This document shows, in pieces, positions 1 through 6,819 of a DNA stretch of 14,381 bases. Origin of the DNA: Rickettsiales bacterium (GTDB taxonomy: Bacteria > Pseudomonadota > Alphaproteobacteria > Rickettsiales > CANDYO01). Positions within the stretch are counted from its first letter, which is position 1; each line of letters opens with the position of its first letter. Location: contig CANDYO010000039.1 of assembly GCA_947424995.1 (NCBI GenBank), forward strand, positions 1 to 14,381, in the 5' to 3' direction. The notes under the pieces were generated by a model. It was not told where the DNA came from and did not search any database. It worked only from the letters and a program-made list of their open reading frames with translations. The position numbers and the translations under genes were made by a program.

Positions 1-143
1 AAGAAATGGTGATGCCTGGAGATAACGTTAATCTTAAGGTTGAGCTAATTTCTCCGATTGCAATGAACGAAGGCTTAAGATTCGCTATTCGTGAAGGTGG
101 TCGTACCGTTGGTGCTGGCGTTGTTGCCAAAATTTTAAAGTAA
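1..143 (+). CDS. tuf: Elongation factor Tu, C-terminal fragment (partial)
   Basis: The reading frame is open from base 3 to a TAA at 141-143 and gives the last 46 residues of EF-Tu. It includes the domain 3 pattern MVMPGDNV, then the segment RFAIREGGRTVGAGVV and the end AKILK, which are diagnostic of the translational GTPase that carries aminoacyl-tRNA to the ribosomal A site. The GTPase domain and domain 2 lie upstream of the window. The ending looks intact. EF-Tu directly before rpsJ is the classical str-S10 junction and is also found in Rickettsia. Only 32 bases separate it from rpsJ, so the two are probably cotranscribed. Whether the genome has a second tuf copy cannot be told from here. 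Confidence 0.97.
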   Translation, partial: EMVMPGDNVNLKVELISPIAMNEGLRFAIREGGRTVGAGVVAKILK

Positions 144-175
144 ATCATTTGAGGACTTGGGGTTGTTAAAAAACT

Positions 176-499
176 ATGAACAATCAAAAAATTATTATTA
201 AGCTAAAAGCATTTGATCATGAATTGCTAGATAAGGCTACTAAAGAAATAGTTGGTACAGTTGTTAGAACTGGTGCTGAAATATGTGGACCGATACCATT
301 ACCGAGAAGAATAAAAAGATTCACGGTAAATCGTTCTCCGCATATCGATAAAAAGTCTAGGGAGCAATTTGAAATCAGAACTTATAAGCGGTTAGTGATA
401 ATAAGTTATCCTACTCCACAAACAGTAGATGCTCTTATGAAAGTTGATCTTGCTGCCGGAGTGGGAGTGGAAATCAAACTAGTTGGAGAGCAGCAATGA
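176..499 (+). CDS. rpsJ: 30S ribosomal protein S10 (NusE)
   Basis: This 107-residue protein has the usual S10 length. The hallmark stretch GPIPLPRRIKRFTVNRSP (about residues 38-55) and KKSREQFEIR (59-68) form the long loop that reaches into the 30S head. In the family S10 also acts as NusE in transcription antitermination with NusB. The ATG at 176 is the only sensible start, because no in-frame start lies between it and tuf. It is poorly served by a Shine-Dalgarno sequence: GAGGA at 151-155 is too far away and GGGG at 159-162 lies 13 bases upstream. It overlaps rplC by four bases (ATGA), which suggests translational coupling. Identity is certain. Confidence 0.98.
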   Translation: MNNQKIIIKLKAFDHELLDKATKEIVGTVVRTGAEICGPIPLPRRIKRFTVNRSPHIDKKSREQFEIRTYKRLVIISYPTPQTVDALMKVDLAAGVGVEIKLVGEQQ

Positions 500-1164
500 G
501 AACGGGTTTAGTCGCCAAAAAAATTGGTATGAGTGCTGTGTTTGACGAAGACGGAACAGTTACTCCTGTAACGTTGTTACAAGTAGAGAATTGTCAAGTA
601 GTGCAAACAAAAAATAAAGAGACTGCTGGTTATTGTGCGATACAAGTAGGTACTGGTGATGTTAAGTTAAAAAATGTTACTAAGCCTTTAAAAGGTCATT
701 TTACAAAAAATGAAGTAGCGCCAAAACATAAGTTAGTTGAATTTAGAGTTAGCGAAGAAAATTTAATCGCATCTGGAACTAATTTAACAGTGGGTCATTT
801 TGTAGTTGGTCAGTTTGTTGATGTAACTGGAACCAGTGTTGGTAAAGGTTTTGCAGGTTGGATGAAAAGATGGGGCTTCCACGGCTTGAGAGCAAGTCAT
901 GGTGTTTCGTTAACTCACCGTTCTGGTGGTTCAACAGGTCAAAGACAAGATCCTGGTAGGGTAGAGAAGGGCAAGAAAATGCCTGGACATATGGGTGCAA
1001 GAAGAGTAACTACTCAGAATTTAAGAATTGTATTTGTTGATCAAGAAAAGAATTTAATCGGCGTTAAAGGCGCTGTACCTGGGCATAAGGACAATTATAT
1101 TTTAATCAAAGACGCAGTCAAAAAGGCTTTGCCTAAAGATGCGCCATGTCCTACCTTGATCTAA
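496..1164 (+). CDS. rplC: 50S ribosomal protein L3
   Basis: At 222 residues it is slightly longer than the E. coli protein (209). The L3 signature FVDVTGTSVGKGFAGWMKRW lies at about residues 107-126, followed by the peptidyl-transferase-proximal loop with HRSGGSTGQRQDPGRV (about 141-156). In E. coli the second glutamine of the equivalent GQNQ motif is N5-methylated by PrmB. Here that position is Gln151, so the target is conserved, although PrmB itself is not in the window. L3 binds 23S rRNA domain VI and is one of the earliest 50S assembly proteins. The start ATG overlaps the rpsJ stop (ATGA) and has GGAGAG at 485-490. The small C-terminal tail (KDAPCPTLI) is unremarkable. Confidence 0.98.
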   Translation: MRTGLVAKKIGMSAVFDEDGTVTPVTLLQVENCQVVQTKNKETAGYCAIQVGTGDVKLKNVTKPLKGHFTKNEVAPKHKLVEFRVSEENLIASGTNLTVGHFVVGQFVDVTGTSVGKGFAGWMKRWGFHGLRASHGVSLTHRSGGSTGQRQDPGRVEKGKKMPGHMGARRVTTQNLRIVFVDQEKNLIGVKGAVPGHKDNYILIKDAVKKALPKDAPCPTLI

Positions 1165-1190
1165 GGTTTAAGTGAAATATTGATAATAAT

Positions 1191-1196
1191 GGAGAG
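1191..1196 (+). promoter_or_regulatory. Shine-Dalgarno that fixes the rplD start
   Basis: GGAGAG sits seven bases before the ATG at 1204 but downstream of two earlier in-frame ATGs (1180 and 1189). This favours 1204 as the true rplD start. Confidence 0.75.
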
Positions 1197-1203
1197 CAGA
1201 TCA

Positions 1204-1824
1204 ATGAAAGTTGCAGTGAGGAATTTAGATAACCAAGTAGTGAGTGAAGTCTCTCTGATGGAAGAAATCTATGGCCAAGCGATTAGGTCTGATATTTTGC
1301 ATAGTGTAGTTAATTGGCAGAGAGCTAAGAAGCAAAGCGGAACGCATAAAACCAAGGGATTAAGTGAAGTTTCTGGTACTGGTAAGAAGCCTTATAAACA
1401 AAAAGGTACTGGTAATGCTCGTCTTGGTACGCTTAGAGCTCCGCAATGTAGAGGTGGAGCGGTTATTTTCGGTCCAGTTGTGCGTTCACATGCATTTGAT
1501 TTGCCTAAAAAAGTAAGAAAGTTAGGCTTAAAAATAGCGCTTTCAAGCAAGTTAGCTGAACAAAAACTAATAATTATAGATAGAGCAGTTTTAAGTGAAC
1601 CTAAGACATCATTATTAAACTTGAAGCTAAAAAATTTCAATGCTCGTTCTATCTTAATAATAGATGGTAATAGCGTAGATCAAAATTTTATGCGTGCTGC
1701 TGAAAATTTAATTAACATAGATATTTTACCAACAATTGGTGCTAATGTTTATGATATTTTAAAGCATGATATAGTAATGTTAACTACAGAAGCACTAAGT
1801 GCTCTAGAAGAAAGGTTACAATAA
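1204..1824 (+). CDS. rplD: 50S ribosomal protein L4
   Basis: L4 is a 206-residue 50S protein whose extended loop lines the nascent-peptide tunnel. That loop is recognisable as KKPYKQKGTGNARLGTLRAP (about residues 61-80) followed by the RGGAVIFGPVVRSH segment. The globular part ends in IGANVYDILKHDIVMLTTEAL, typical of the family. The frame is open further upstream, with in-frame ATGs at 1180 and 1189. I chose 1204 because GGAGAG lies seven bases before it and because family members begin directly with MK-. In E. coli L4 represses the S10 operon through a long leader hairpin. No such leader is present before rpsJ here, so regulation must differ or act further upstream. It shares one base with rplW. 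Confidence 0.97.
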   Translation: MKVAVRNLDNQVVSEVSLMEEIYGQAIRSDILHSVVNWQRAKKQSGTHKTKGLSEVSGTGKKPYKQKGTGNARLGTLRAPQCRGGAVIFGPVVRSHAFDLPKKVRKLGLKIALSSKLAEQKLIIIDRAVLSEPKTSLLNLKLKNFNARSILIIDGNSVDQNFMRAAENLINIDILPTIGANVYDILKHDIVMLTTEALSALEERLQ

Positions 1825-2123
1825 TGACCAAAATAAATGTGAATTATTATGATATTATTAGAAGGCCTATGATCACTGAAAAGGCTACGGCTGCTACAGA
1901 ATTAGGTAAATTCTTTTTTGAGGTATCTGTGGGTGCTGACAAACTTCAAGTTAAAAAAGCTGTAGAAGCAATTTTTAATGTAAAGGTTGTACAAGTTAAC
2001 ATCTCTAATTCTCAAGGTAAAAAGAAGATGTTCAGGGGTCGTGAAGGAGTAAGAAAAGCATATAAAAGAGCTATTGTTACTTTAGAGCAAGGTCAAACAA
2101 TAGATTTAACATCAGGGGTATAA
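1824..2123 (+). CDS. rplW: 50S ribosomal protein L23
   Basis: This 99-residue protein matches L23, with the N-terminal motif RRPMITEKA (residues 13-21) and the conserved MFRGREGVRKAYKRAIVTL block (about 69-87). L23 binds 23S rRNA domain III at the tunnel exit. It is the docking site for trigger factor and SRP, and a conserved surface glutamate, here probably Glu19, makes that contact in E. coli. The ATG overlaps the rplD stop by one base (TAATG), with an AAAGG Shine-Dalgarno at 1811-1815 inside rplD. Only one base separates its stop from rplB. The acidic, serine-containing C-terminus (IDLTSGV) is short and not unusual. Confidence 0.97.
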   Translation: MTKINVNYYDIIRRPMITEKATAATELGKFFFEVSVGADKLQVKKAVEAIFNVKVVQVNISNSQGKKKMFRGREGVRKAYKRAIVTLEQGQTIDLTSGV

Positions 2124-2124
2124 G

Positions 2125-2964
2125 ATGTCTTTAAAAACATTTAATCCGACTACACCATCGCTTAGAGGAACTGTTATAGTTGACCGTTCTGCTCTGTGGA
2201 AAGGAAAGCCAGTTAAAACTTTGACTGTTGGAAAAAGCAGTACAGGTGGAAGAAATAACCAAGGTAGAATTACTTCTTGGCATAAAGGTGGTGGACATAA
2301 ACAAAAATATCGTATTATCGATTTTAAGCGTAATAAGTTCGACGTAGAAGGAACAGTAGAAAGAATTGAGTATGATCCAAATCGTACTGCATTTATTGCA
2401 TTAATAAGATATACAGATGATGTTTTATCGTATATTATAGCACCTCAAAAACTTGCTGTTGGTGATAAAGTATCAGCTGGCAGTAATGTAGATATCAAGC
2501 CAGGCAATGCGATGCCATTGAAAAATATTCCGATTGGAACGATTCTTCATAACATCGAAATGAAACCAGGCAAAGGTGCTCAGCTTGCTAGATCAGCTGG
2601 TTGTTATGTGCAATTAGTTGGTAAAGATGTTGGTTATGCGCAGTTAAAATTACGTTCTGGTGAACTTAGAATAGTATCGATTGATTGTATGGCTAGCATA
2701 GGGGTGGTTTCAAACCCTGATCAGCAAAATATCATGATTGGTAAAGCTGGTAGAAATAGATGGTTAGGTAGAAGACCTGTGGTTAGAGGGGTGGCGATGA
2801 ACCCTGTAGACCATCCACATGGTGGTGGTGAAGGTAAAACTTCTGGTGGTAGACATCCATGTACTCCATGGGGTAAATCAACTAAAGGTAAGAAGACTCG
2901 TAAGAATAAGTTGACGTCTAAGTTTATTATTAGATCGAGACACGCAGAAAAAGGTAGAAAATAG
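2125..2964 (+). CDS. rplB: 50S ribosomal protein L2
   Basis: At 279 residues this is a full-length L2, the most conserved 50S protein, needed for subunit association and close to the peptidyl-transferase centre. The signature GVAMNPVDHPHGGGEG is at about residues 222-237. His230 corresponds to the E. coli histidine (229) long implicated in peptidyl-transferase function. The N-terminal RNA-binding part contains GRNNQGRITSWHKGGGHKQK (about 42-61), and the basic C-terminus reads KKTRKNK. The start ATG is one base after the rplW stop, with AGGGG at 2114-2118 as Shine-Dalgarno. The next gene, rpsS, begins seven bases beyond its TAG. No anomaly is seen. Confidence 0.99.
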   Translation: MSLKTFNPTTPSLRGTVIVDRSALWKGKPVKTLTVGKSSTGGRNNQGRITSWHKGGGHKQKYRIIDFKRNKFDVEGTVERIEYDPNRTAFIALIRYTDDVLSYIIAPQKLAVGDKVSAGSNVDIKPGNAMPLKNIPIGTILHNIEMKPGKGAQLARSAGCYVQLVGKDVGYAQLKLRSGELRIVSIDCMASIGVVSNPDQQNIMIGKAGRNRWLGRRPVVRGVAMNPVDHPHGGGEGKTSGGRHPCTPWGKSTKGKKTRKNKLTSKFIIRSRHAEKGRK

Positions 2965-2971
2965 GTAAACT

Positions 2972-3247
2972 ATGGCTAGATCAGTTTGGAAAGGACCATT
3001 TGTTGATGGTTTTCTAATTAAAAAAGTAACAAAGATACTTACTAGTGGTAAGCGTGAAGTGGTTAAGATATGGTCGAGAAGATCAACAATTATTCCAATG
3101 TTTGTTGGAATAACCTTCATGGTTTATAATGGCAAAAAACATATACCAGTAACTGTTCGTGAAGAAATGGTTGGGCATAAGTTTGGTGAATTTTCTCCAA
3201 CAAGAATTTTTAATGGCCATAGTGGCGATAAAAAATCTAAAAAATAG
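2972..3247 (+). CDS. rpsS: 30S ribosomal protein S19
   Basis: S19, 91 residues, sits in the 30S head next to S13 and contacts the A-site finger region. It begins MARSVWKGPFVDGFLIKK, typical of the family, and carries the S19 signature YNGKKHIPVTVREEMVGHKFGEFSPTR in segments (about residues 52-78), ending in a basic GDKKSKK tail. The Shine-Dalgarno AGG (2963-2965) overlaps the TAG stop of rplB. The ribosome that terminates on rplB therefore covers the initiation signal of rpsS. The stop TAG overlaps the first of several alternative starts of rplV. Confidence 0.97.
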   Translation: MARSVWKGPFVDGFLIKKVTKILTSGKREVVKIWSRRSTIIPMFVGITFMVYNGKKHIPVTVREEMVGHKFGEFSPTRIFNGHSGDKKSKK

Positions 3248-3255
3248 TGGTGATT

Positions 3256-3627
3256 ATGAAAGCAAGAAAAGATTTCGATATGTTTAATACTTCTAGTGCA
3301 ATGGCTAATAATTTAAGAGTAAGTCCTCGTAAATTAGGCTTAGTGGCTGGCTTGATTAGAAACATGCATGTTAGTAATGCATTGATTCAATTGTCTTTTT
3401 CAAAGAAGAGAATTGCTAAAGATGTTTTGAAATGTCTACAGTCTGCTGTAGCTAATGCAGAAAATAATCACAGTCTAGACATTGATAACTTATTCATTGC
3501 GGAAGTATTAGTTGGTAAGGCTATAGTGATGAAGCGTTTTAGCCCAAGAGCAAGAGGTAGAGGTTTTAGAATTAAGAAACCTTTTAGTAACCTATCAATT
3601 AAATTAGTTGAATTTAAGGAGAATTAA
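3256..3627 (+). CDS. rplV: 50S ribosomal protein L22
   Basis: L22 (123 residues from this start) lines the nascent-peptide tunnel with a long beta-hairpin, seen as VGKAIVMKRFSPRARGRG (about residues 86-103). The N-terminal RVSPRKLGLVAGLIRNM and the central LQSAVANAEN are family hallmarks. Two in-frame GTG codons (3247, 3250) precede the ATG at 3256. The ATG is preferred because GGTGAT immediately before it can pair with the 3' end of 16S rRNA. The GTGs would overlap or touch the rpsS stop and remain possible. The N-terminal MKARKDFDMFNTSSAMANN is longer than the E. coli version but similar in length to Rickettsia L22. Three bases separate it from rpsC. Confidence 0.95.
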   Translation: MKARKDFDMFNTSSAMANNLRVSPRKLGLVAGLIRNMHVSNALIQLSFSKKRIAKDVLKCLQSAVANAENNHSLDIDNLFIAEVLVGKAIVMKRFSPRARGRGFRIKKPFSNLSIKLVEFKEN

Positions 3628-3630
3628 TTC

Positions 3631-4284
3631 ATGGGTCAAAAAGTAAATGCAATTGGCTTAAGACTAGGCATTAATCAAGAGAGTGAATCTATTTGGTATG
3701 CTGAGAAAGAATATTCTAGTCAACTTCATGAAGATTTAAAAATTAGAGCTTACATAAAGAAAACTTTAGATCAAGCTTCGATTAGTAGAATTGAAATTGA
3801 GCGTTTGGTAAAAAAGTTGATCATTACTATACATACAGCTAAACCTGGTGTTGTTATTGGTCGTAAAGGTTCTGATATTGAAAAAATAAAAGCTCATTTG
3901 ACTAAGATTTCTAATTGCGATATTCATCTTAATATCGTTGAAGTTAGAAAGCCTGAAGCTAATGCGATTTTAATAGCTGAATCAATAGCTCAACAATTAG
4001 AGAAACGTATTTCTTTTAGAAGAGCTATGAAAAGATCTATGCAATCAGCAATGAGATTCGGTGCACTTGGAATTAGAATAAATTGTGCCGGACGTTTAGG
4101 CGGAGCAGAAATTGCTAGAACAGAATGGTATCGTGAAGGAAGAGTTCCTTTGCATACTTTAAGAGCTAATATAGAGTACGGTACAGCTAGGGCCAATACT
4201 ACTTATGGTGTTATTGGTGTAAAAGTGTGGGTCTACAAAGGTGACTCGACAAAAAAAGAATTACTAGATAGTAAGCGTGTTTAA
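3631..4284 (+). CDS. rpsC: 30S ribosomal protein S3
   Basis: At 217 residues this S3 is the compact alphaproteobacterial size. It starts with the standard MGQKVNAIGLRLG. The KH domain spans about residues 38-107, with its RNA-binding GxxG loop as GRKG (77-80). The C-terminal S3 domain contains the basic FRRAMKR helix (129-135), whose arginines and lysine help unwind mRNA at the entry tunnel in E. coli, and the signature GRLGGAEIARTEWYREGRVP (154-173). AAGGAG at 3616-3621 gives a strong Shine-Dalgarno. The short tail after residue 205 lacks the acidic extension seen in some species. The 34-base gap to rplP holds only an AT-rich stretch and the rplP Shine-Dalgarno. Confidence 0.98.
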   Translation: MGQKVNAIGLRLGINQESESIWYAEKEYSSQLHEDLKIRAYIKKTLDQASISRIEIERLVKKLIITIHTAKPGVVIGRKGSDIEKIKAHLTKISNCDIHLNIVEVRKPEANAILIAESIAQQLEKRISFRRAMKRSMQSAMRFGALGIRINCAGRLGGAEIARTEWYREGRVPLHTLRANIEYGTARANTTYGVIGVKVWVYKGDSTKKELLDSKRV

Positions 4285-4318
4285 TAAAAATATTTAATTT
4301 AGGCAAAGGTTTTAACCC

Positions 4319-4732
4319 ATGTTATCTCCAAAGAAAACAAAATTTCGTAAAGCTCATAAAGGTCGAATTCACGGTTTTGCTAAAGCTGGCGTTAGTCTGG
4401 CCTTCGGTAATTTCGGTTTAAAGGCTTTAGAGCCAGAAAGAGTTACTGCAAGACAAATCGAAGCAGCTAGAAGAGTGATTACTCGCTATATTAAGAGGCA
4501 AGGTAAGTTGTGGATTAAAATTTTTCCAGATGTGCCAGTTTCATCTAAGCCTGCTGAAGTACGTATGGGTAAAGGTAAAGGCGCTCCAGAATTTTGGGCT
4601 TGCAGAGTTAAGCCTGGTAGAATCTTATTTGAATTAGATGGCGTTGCTGAAGAAGTTGCAAAAGCAGCTTTTGAAAAAGCTAGTGCTAAATTACCAATTA
4701 AAACAAAATTTGTTAAGCGTGTATGGAGTTAA
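4319..4732 (+). CDS. rplP: 50S ribosomal protein L16
   Basis: L16 is a 137-residue late-assembling 50S protein that positions the A-site tRNA elbow. The sequence MLSPKKTKFRKAHKGRIHG at the N-terminus and RMGKGKGAPEFWACRVKPG (about residues 82-100) are diagnostic. The arginine of VRMGKGKG (Arg82) corresponds to E. coli Arg81, which the oxygenase RoxA/YcfD hydroxylates in that species. Whether this organism does so is unknown. AAAGG at 4305-4309 is the Shine-Dalgarno, nine bases from the ATG. The 3' end overlaps the rpmC ribosome-binding region: the TGGAG used by rpmC lies inside the last codons of rplP. Confidence 0.98.
   Translation: MLSPKKTKFRKAHKGRIHGFAKAGVSLAFGNFGLKALEPERVTARQIEAARRVITRYIKRQGKLWIKIFPDVPVSSKPAEVRMGKGKGAPEFWACRVKPGRILFELDGVAEEVAKAAFEKASAKLPIKTKFVKRVWS
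4724..4728 (+). promoter_or_regulatory. Shine-Dalgarno that fixes the rpmC start
   Basis: TGGAG lies six bases before the ATG at 4735 and overlaps the alternative ATG at 4723. The internal ATG is therefore the one with a proper ribosome-binding site. Confidence 0.7.
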
Positions 4733-4734
4733 CA

Positions 4735-4947
4735 ATGAAAAATGCTGAATTAAAAGGCAAAACTATAGATCAATTAGATGGTTTGCTTTTAAATTTTAAA
4801 AAAGAATTATTTAATTTGCGCTTTCAAAAGACTAATGGAACCTTGACTAATACTGCAAGAGTAACGATAGTGAGACGAACCATAGCTAGAATTAAGACAT
4901 TAATTAATAGCATGTCTTTTTCGATAAATGGAGGGAATAATGCCTAA
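4735..4947 (+). CDS. rpmC: 50S ribosomal protein L29
   Basis: L29 is a two-helix protein at the tunnel exit beside L23, contributing to the SRP and trigger-factor docking platform. From the chosen ATG it is 70 residues. FKKELFNLRFQ (about residues 22-32) and ARVTIVRRTIARIKT (about 42-56) are the two conserved helical motifs. A longer form from the ATG at 4723 would add MELT and overlap the rplP stop, but its start lies over the Shine-Dalgarno of the internal ATG, so I prefer 4735. The gene ends inside rpsQ: its last eight bases overlap the rpsQ start. Confidence 0.95.
   Translation: MKNAELKGKTIDQLDGLLLNFKKELFNLRFQKTNGTLTNTARVTIVRRTIARIKTLINSMSFSINGGNNA
4930..4935 (+). promoter_or_regulatory. 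Shine-Dalgarno that fixes the rpsQ start
   Basis: GGAGGG, the strongest core of the S10 cluster, is four bases before the ATG at 4940 and sits inside the rpmC coding region. It overlaps the alternative in-frame ATG at 4928, which can be discarded. Confidence 0.8.
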
Positions 4948-5170
4948 GAAGATTTTACAAGGTGTAGTTGTTAGTGCTAAAACAAGCCAAACAAGAATTA
5001 TCAAAGTAGAAAGAAGATATTCTCATCCTAAGTATGGAAAAACAGTTAGTGTATTTAAGAAGTATGCAGTACATGATCCAGAAAATCGCTTTAATGAAGG
5101 TGATGAAGTTAGGATTATAGAATGTAGACCGATATCTAAGACGAAAAAATGGCAGGTAATTTACGCTTAA
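4940..5170 (+). CDS. rpsQ: 30S ribosomal protein S17
   Basis: S17, 76 residues, is a primary 16S rRNA-binding protein with an OB fold. It begins MPKKILQGVVVSAK and carries the S17 signature GDEVRIIECRPIS (about residues 54-66). The frame extends upstream to an ATG at 4928. The start at 4940 has GGAGGG four bases before it and gives the usual MPK- beginning. Its first eight bases overlap the end of rpmC, so its translation is probably coupled. It is the last gene of the S10 cluster, and its stop codon lies inside an inverted repeat (5161-5187), discussed separately. Confidence 0.96.
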   Translation: MPKKILQGVVVSAKTSQTRIIKVERRYSHPKYGKTVSVFKKYAVHDPENRFNEGDEVRIIECRPISKTKKWQVIYA

Positions 5171-5187
5171 ATATATTTAAAGCGTAA
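5161..5187 (+). promoter_or_regulatory. Hairpin over the rpsQ stop, at the S10/spc boundary
   Basis: TTACGCTT (5161-5168) and AAGCGTAA (5180-5187) form a perfect 8-bp stem around an 11-base AT loop, which is itself nearly palindromic. The left arm contains the last rpsQ codons and the loop begins in its TAA. Flanking AGG (5154-5156) and CCT (5188-5190) could extend it across a four-base bulge. No T-run follows, so it is not a standard Rho-independent terminator. It could be an RNA-processing or mRNA-stability element, or a weak pause. I saw no convincing promoter before rplN. Confidence 0.45.
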
Positions 5188-5223
5188 CCTTTAAGATTAA
5201 AAATTTAAGAACAGGGAATCTAA

Positions 5224-5592
5224 ATGATCCAGATGCAAACAAGGCTAGAAGTAGCCGATAATTCAGGCGCAAAACAAGTGCAATGTATTAAAGTGCTAGG
5301 TGGTACTCATCACATGACTGCTACAGTCGGTGATATTATAGTAGTGTCAGTTAAGTCTGCTGTTCCTAGAGGGAAAGTTAAGAAGGGTGAAAAGTACCGC
5401 GCTGTGATTGTACGGATTGCAAAAGAAGTTCGTCGTAGTGATGGTAGCTATGTTAAATTTGATAAGAACGCAGTAGTGTTAATCAATAAACAAGGCGAAA
5501 CAATTGGTACACGGGTTTTTGGTCCTGTAAGTAGAGAATTACGTGCTAAGAATTTTAGTAAGATTATTTCATTAGCTCCAGAGGTATTGTAG
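5224..5592 (+). CDS. rplN: 50S ribosomal protein L14
   Basis: L14 (122 residues) lies at the subunit interface and forms bridges to 16S rRNA. It also binds the silencing factor RsfS in bacteria. It starts MIQMQTRLEVADNSGAK, standard for the family, and has the L14 signature in about residues 60-87 (AVIVRIAKEVRRSDG followed by KFDKNAVVLI). AGGG at 5213-5216 is seven bases from the ATG. It opens the spc cluster after a 53-base gap carrying the hairpin at 5161-5187. Three codons after GPVSREL the sequence enters the usual C-terminal KIISLAPEVL. Confidence 0.98.
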   Translation: MIQMQTRLEVADNSGAKQVQCIKVLGGTHHMTATVGDIIVVSVKSAVPRGKVKKGEKYRAVIVRIAKEVRRSDGSYVKFDKNAVVLINKQGETIGTRVFGPVSRELRAKNFSKIISLAPEVL

Positions 5593-5594
5593 TA

Positions 5595-5915
5595 ATGGCA
5601 AAATTAAGAAAAGGTGATCCTGTAATTGTAATCACAGGTAAAGATAAGGATAAGACAGGGGAAATACTAAGAGTTTTCCCAAATGAAGGTAGAGCATTAG
5701 TTAGTGGTGTAAATATAATTAAAAAGCATCAAAAGCCAAGCAGAACTTCTGAAGGTGGGATTATTCAAAAGGAAGCAAAAATACAAATTTCAAATATTGC
5801 TTACTTAGATCCCATAAAAAAGATTGGAACGAAAATAACTTTTAAAACGCTAGAAGATGGCACTAAAGTAAGAGTTGCTAAGAAATCTGGTGAGATTATC
5901 TTAAATAAGAAATAG
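5595..5915 (+). CDS. rplX: 50S ribosomal protein L24
   Basis: L24, 106 residues, is an assembly-initiator protein binding 23S rRNA domain I and later sitting near the tunnel exit. A KOW motif occupies about residues 4-37 (KLRKGDPVIVITGKDKDKTG, then ILRVFPNEGRALVSGVN), followed by the typical IIKKHQKPS. The ATG lies two bases after the rplN TAG, with GAGGT at 5581-5585 nine bases upstream inside rplN, so initiation likely depends on rplN translation. In E. coli S8 represses spc translation at the rplX/rplE junction. The 24-base gap here is too short for me to judge an S8-binding mimic. Confidence 0.97.
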   Translation: MAKLRKGDPVIVITGKDKDKTGEILRVFPNEGRALVSGVNIIKKHQKPSRTSEGGIIQKEAKIQISNIAYLDPIKKIGTKITFKTLEDGTKVRVAKKSGEIILNKK

Positions 5916-5939
5916 TTCAGAATTTGAAGAGGAAAATCA

Positions 5940-6476
5940 ATGGATCGCTTTGATGTATTGTATAAAAAGACAGTTATAAAAAAATTACAGGAAGAATTTA
6001 ACTATCAAAACGTGATGGAAATTCCTAAAGTATCTAAGGTCTGTATTAATATGGGCGTTGGTGAAGCTGTAAAAGATAGTAAAATTATAAATAACGCAGT
6101 TAATGATTTGATGATGATTTCAGGTCAAAAACCAGTTATTTGTAAGGCAAAGAAAGCAAATGCTGCTTTTAAAACCAGAGTAGAGATGCCGATAGGATGT
6201 AAAGTTACATTACGTGGTAAACGGATGTATGAATTCTTAGAGCGCTTAATTTTGGTGGCATTGCCAAGATGTAGAGATCTTAGACCATTCACGGTGAAAA
6301 ACTGTGATGGTAGAGGTAATTTTTCATTTGGTATAAAAGAACAAATAGTTTTCGCTGAAATCAATTATGATAAAATTGATGCGGTGCGTGGTATGGACAT
6401 CACCATTGTAACAACAGCAAAAACGGACCGTGAAGCAAAGAGTTTGCTTTCTGGTTTAAATTTTCCATTTAATTAA
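5940..6476 (+). CDS. rplE: 50S ribosomal protein L5
   Basis: This 178-residue protein is L5, which binds 5S rRNA in the central protuberance and contacts S13 and the P-site tRNA. The signature MMISGQKPVICKAKKANAAF lies at about residues 58-77. The stretch KVTLRGKRMYEFLERLILVALPRCRDLR (in parts about 88-115) and the C-terminal block with RGMDITIVTTAKTDREAKSLL are also standard. AGAGG ends at 5932, seven bases before the ATG. The 23-base gap to rpsN contains only that gene's Shine-Dalgarno. No feature is missing. Confidence 0.98.
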   Translation: MDRFDVLYKKTVIKKLQEEFNYQNVMEIPKVSKVCINMGVGEAVKDSKIINNAVNDLMMISGQKPVICKAKKANAAFKTRVEMPIGCKVTLRGKRMYEFLERLILVALPRCRDLRPFTVKNCDGRGNFSFGIKEQIVFAEINYDKIDAVRGMDITIVTTAKTDREAKSLLSGLNFPFN

Positions 6477-6499
6477 CTTCTACTTTAGGTACTTTGAAT

Positions 6500-6805
6500 A
6501 TGGCAAAAGTAAGTGCGATTGACAAAAATAAAAAAAGAACTGCTAAAGCATTAAGCGCAAGAACTAAAAGGGCTAAGCTTAAGGACATTATTCATAGTAA
6601 AGATTTGCCTATTGAAGAAAGATTTGCAGCAGTTCAAACATTATCAAAATTACCAAGAAATAGTTCTTCGGTAAGAGTGAGAAGAAGATGTGCTTTAACA
6701 GGAAGACCAAGAGGTAATTATCGTTTCTTTGGCCTTTGTCGAAATATGTTGCGGGAACTCGCTTCATCTGGTAAATTGCCAGGTGTAATCAAAGCAAGTT
6801 GGTAG
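6500..6805 (+). CDS. rpsN: 30S ribosomal protein S14 (zinc-free form)
   Basis: S14 in its long, cysteine-poor form (101 residues). The zinc-ribbon CxxC pairs of the short type are absent, so it does not need zinc. The C-terminal signature RRRCALTGRPRGNYRFFGLCRN (in parts about residues 61-82) and the end LPGVIKASW are classical. It helps assemble the 30S head with S3 and S10. A TTG at 6494 is in frame two codons upstream, but the ATG at 6500 gives the family's standard MAKVS start and has TAGGT at 6486-6490 nine bases before it. The central SSVRVRR element is basic, as usual. Confidence 0.97.
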   Translation: MAKVSAIDKNKKRTAKALSARTKRAKLKDIIHSKDLPIEERFAAVQTLSKLPRNSSSVRVRRRCALTGRPRGNYRFFGLCRNMLRELASSGKLPGVIKASW

Positions 6806-6819
6806 TAGGAGTTTAAAAT

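Noticed and set aside
779..1000. Minus-strand open frame inside rplC, and similar minus-strand frames inside rplD, rpsC, rplE, rpsE, rplO, secY and rpoA
   Set aside because: They lie wholly or mostly opposite well-conserved genes, have no recognisable motifs and no independent signals. They are shadows of real coding regions.
4285..4318. Gap between rpsC and rplP as a promoter or terminator
   Set aside because: It is only 34 bases of AT-rich sequence with the rplP Shine-Dalgarno. There is no stem with a T-run and no paired -35/-10 hexamers.
5916..5939. Possible S8-repressor binding site at rplX/rplE, as in the E. coli spc mRNA
   Set aside because: The 24-base gap shows no helix resembling the S8 target on 16S rRNA. 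Any structure would have to include coding sequence, and I cannot fold it reliably by eye.
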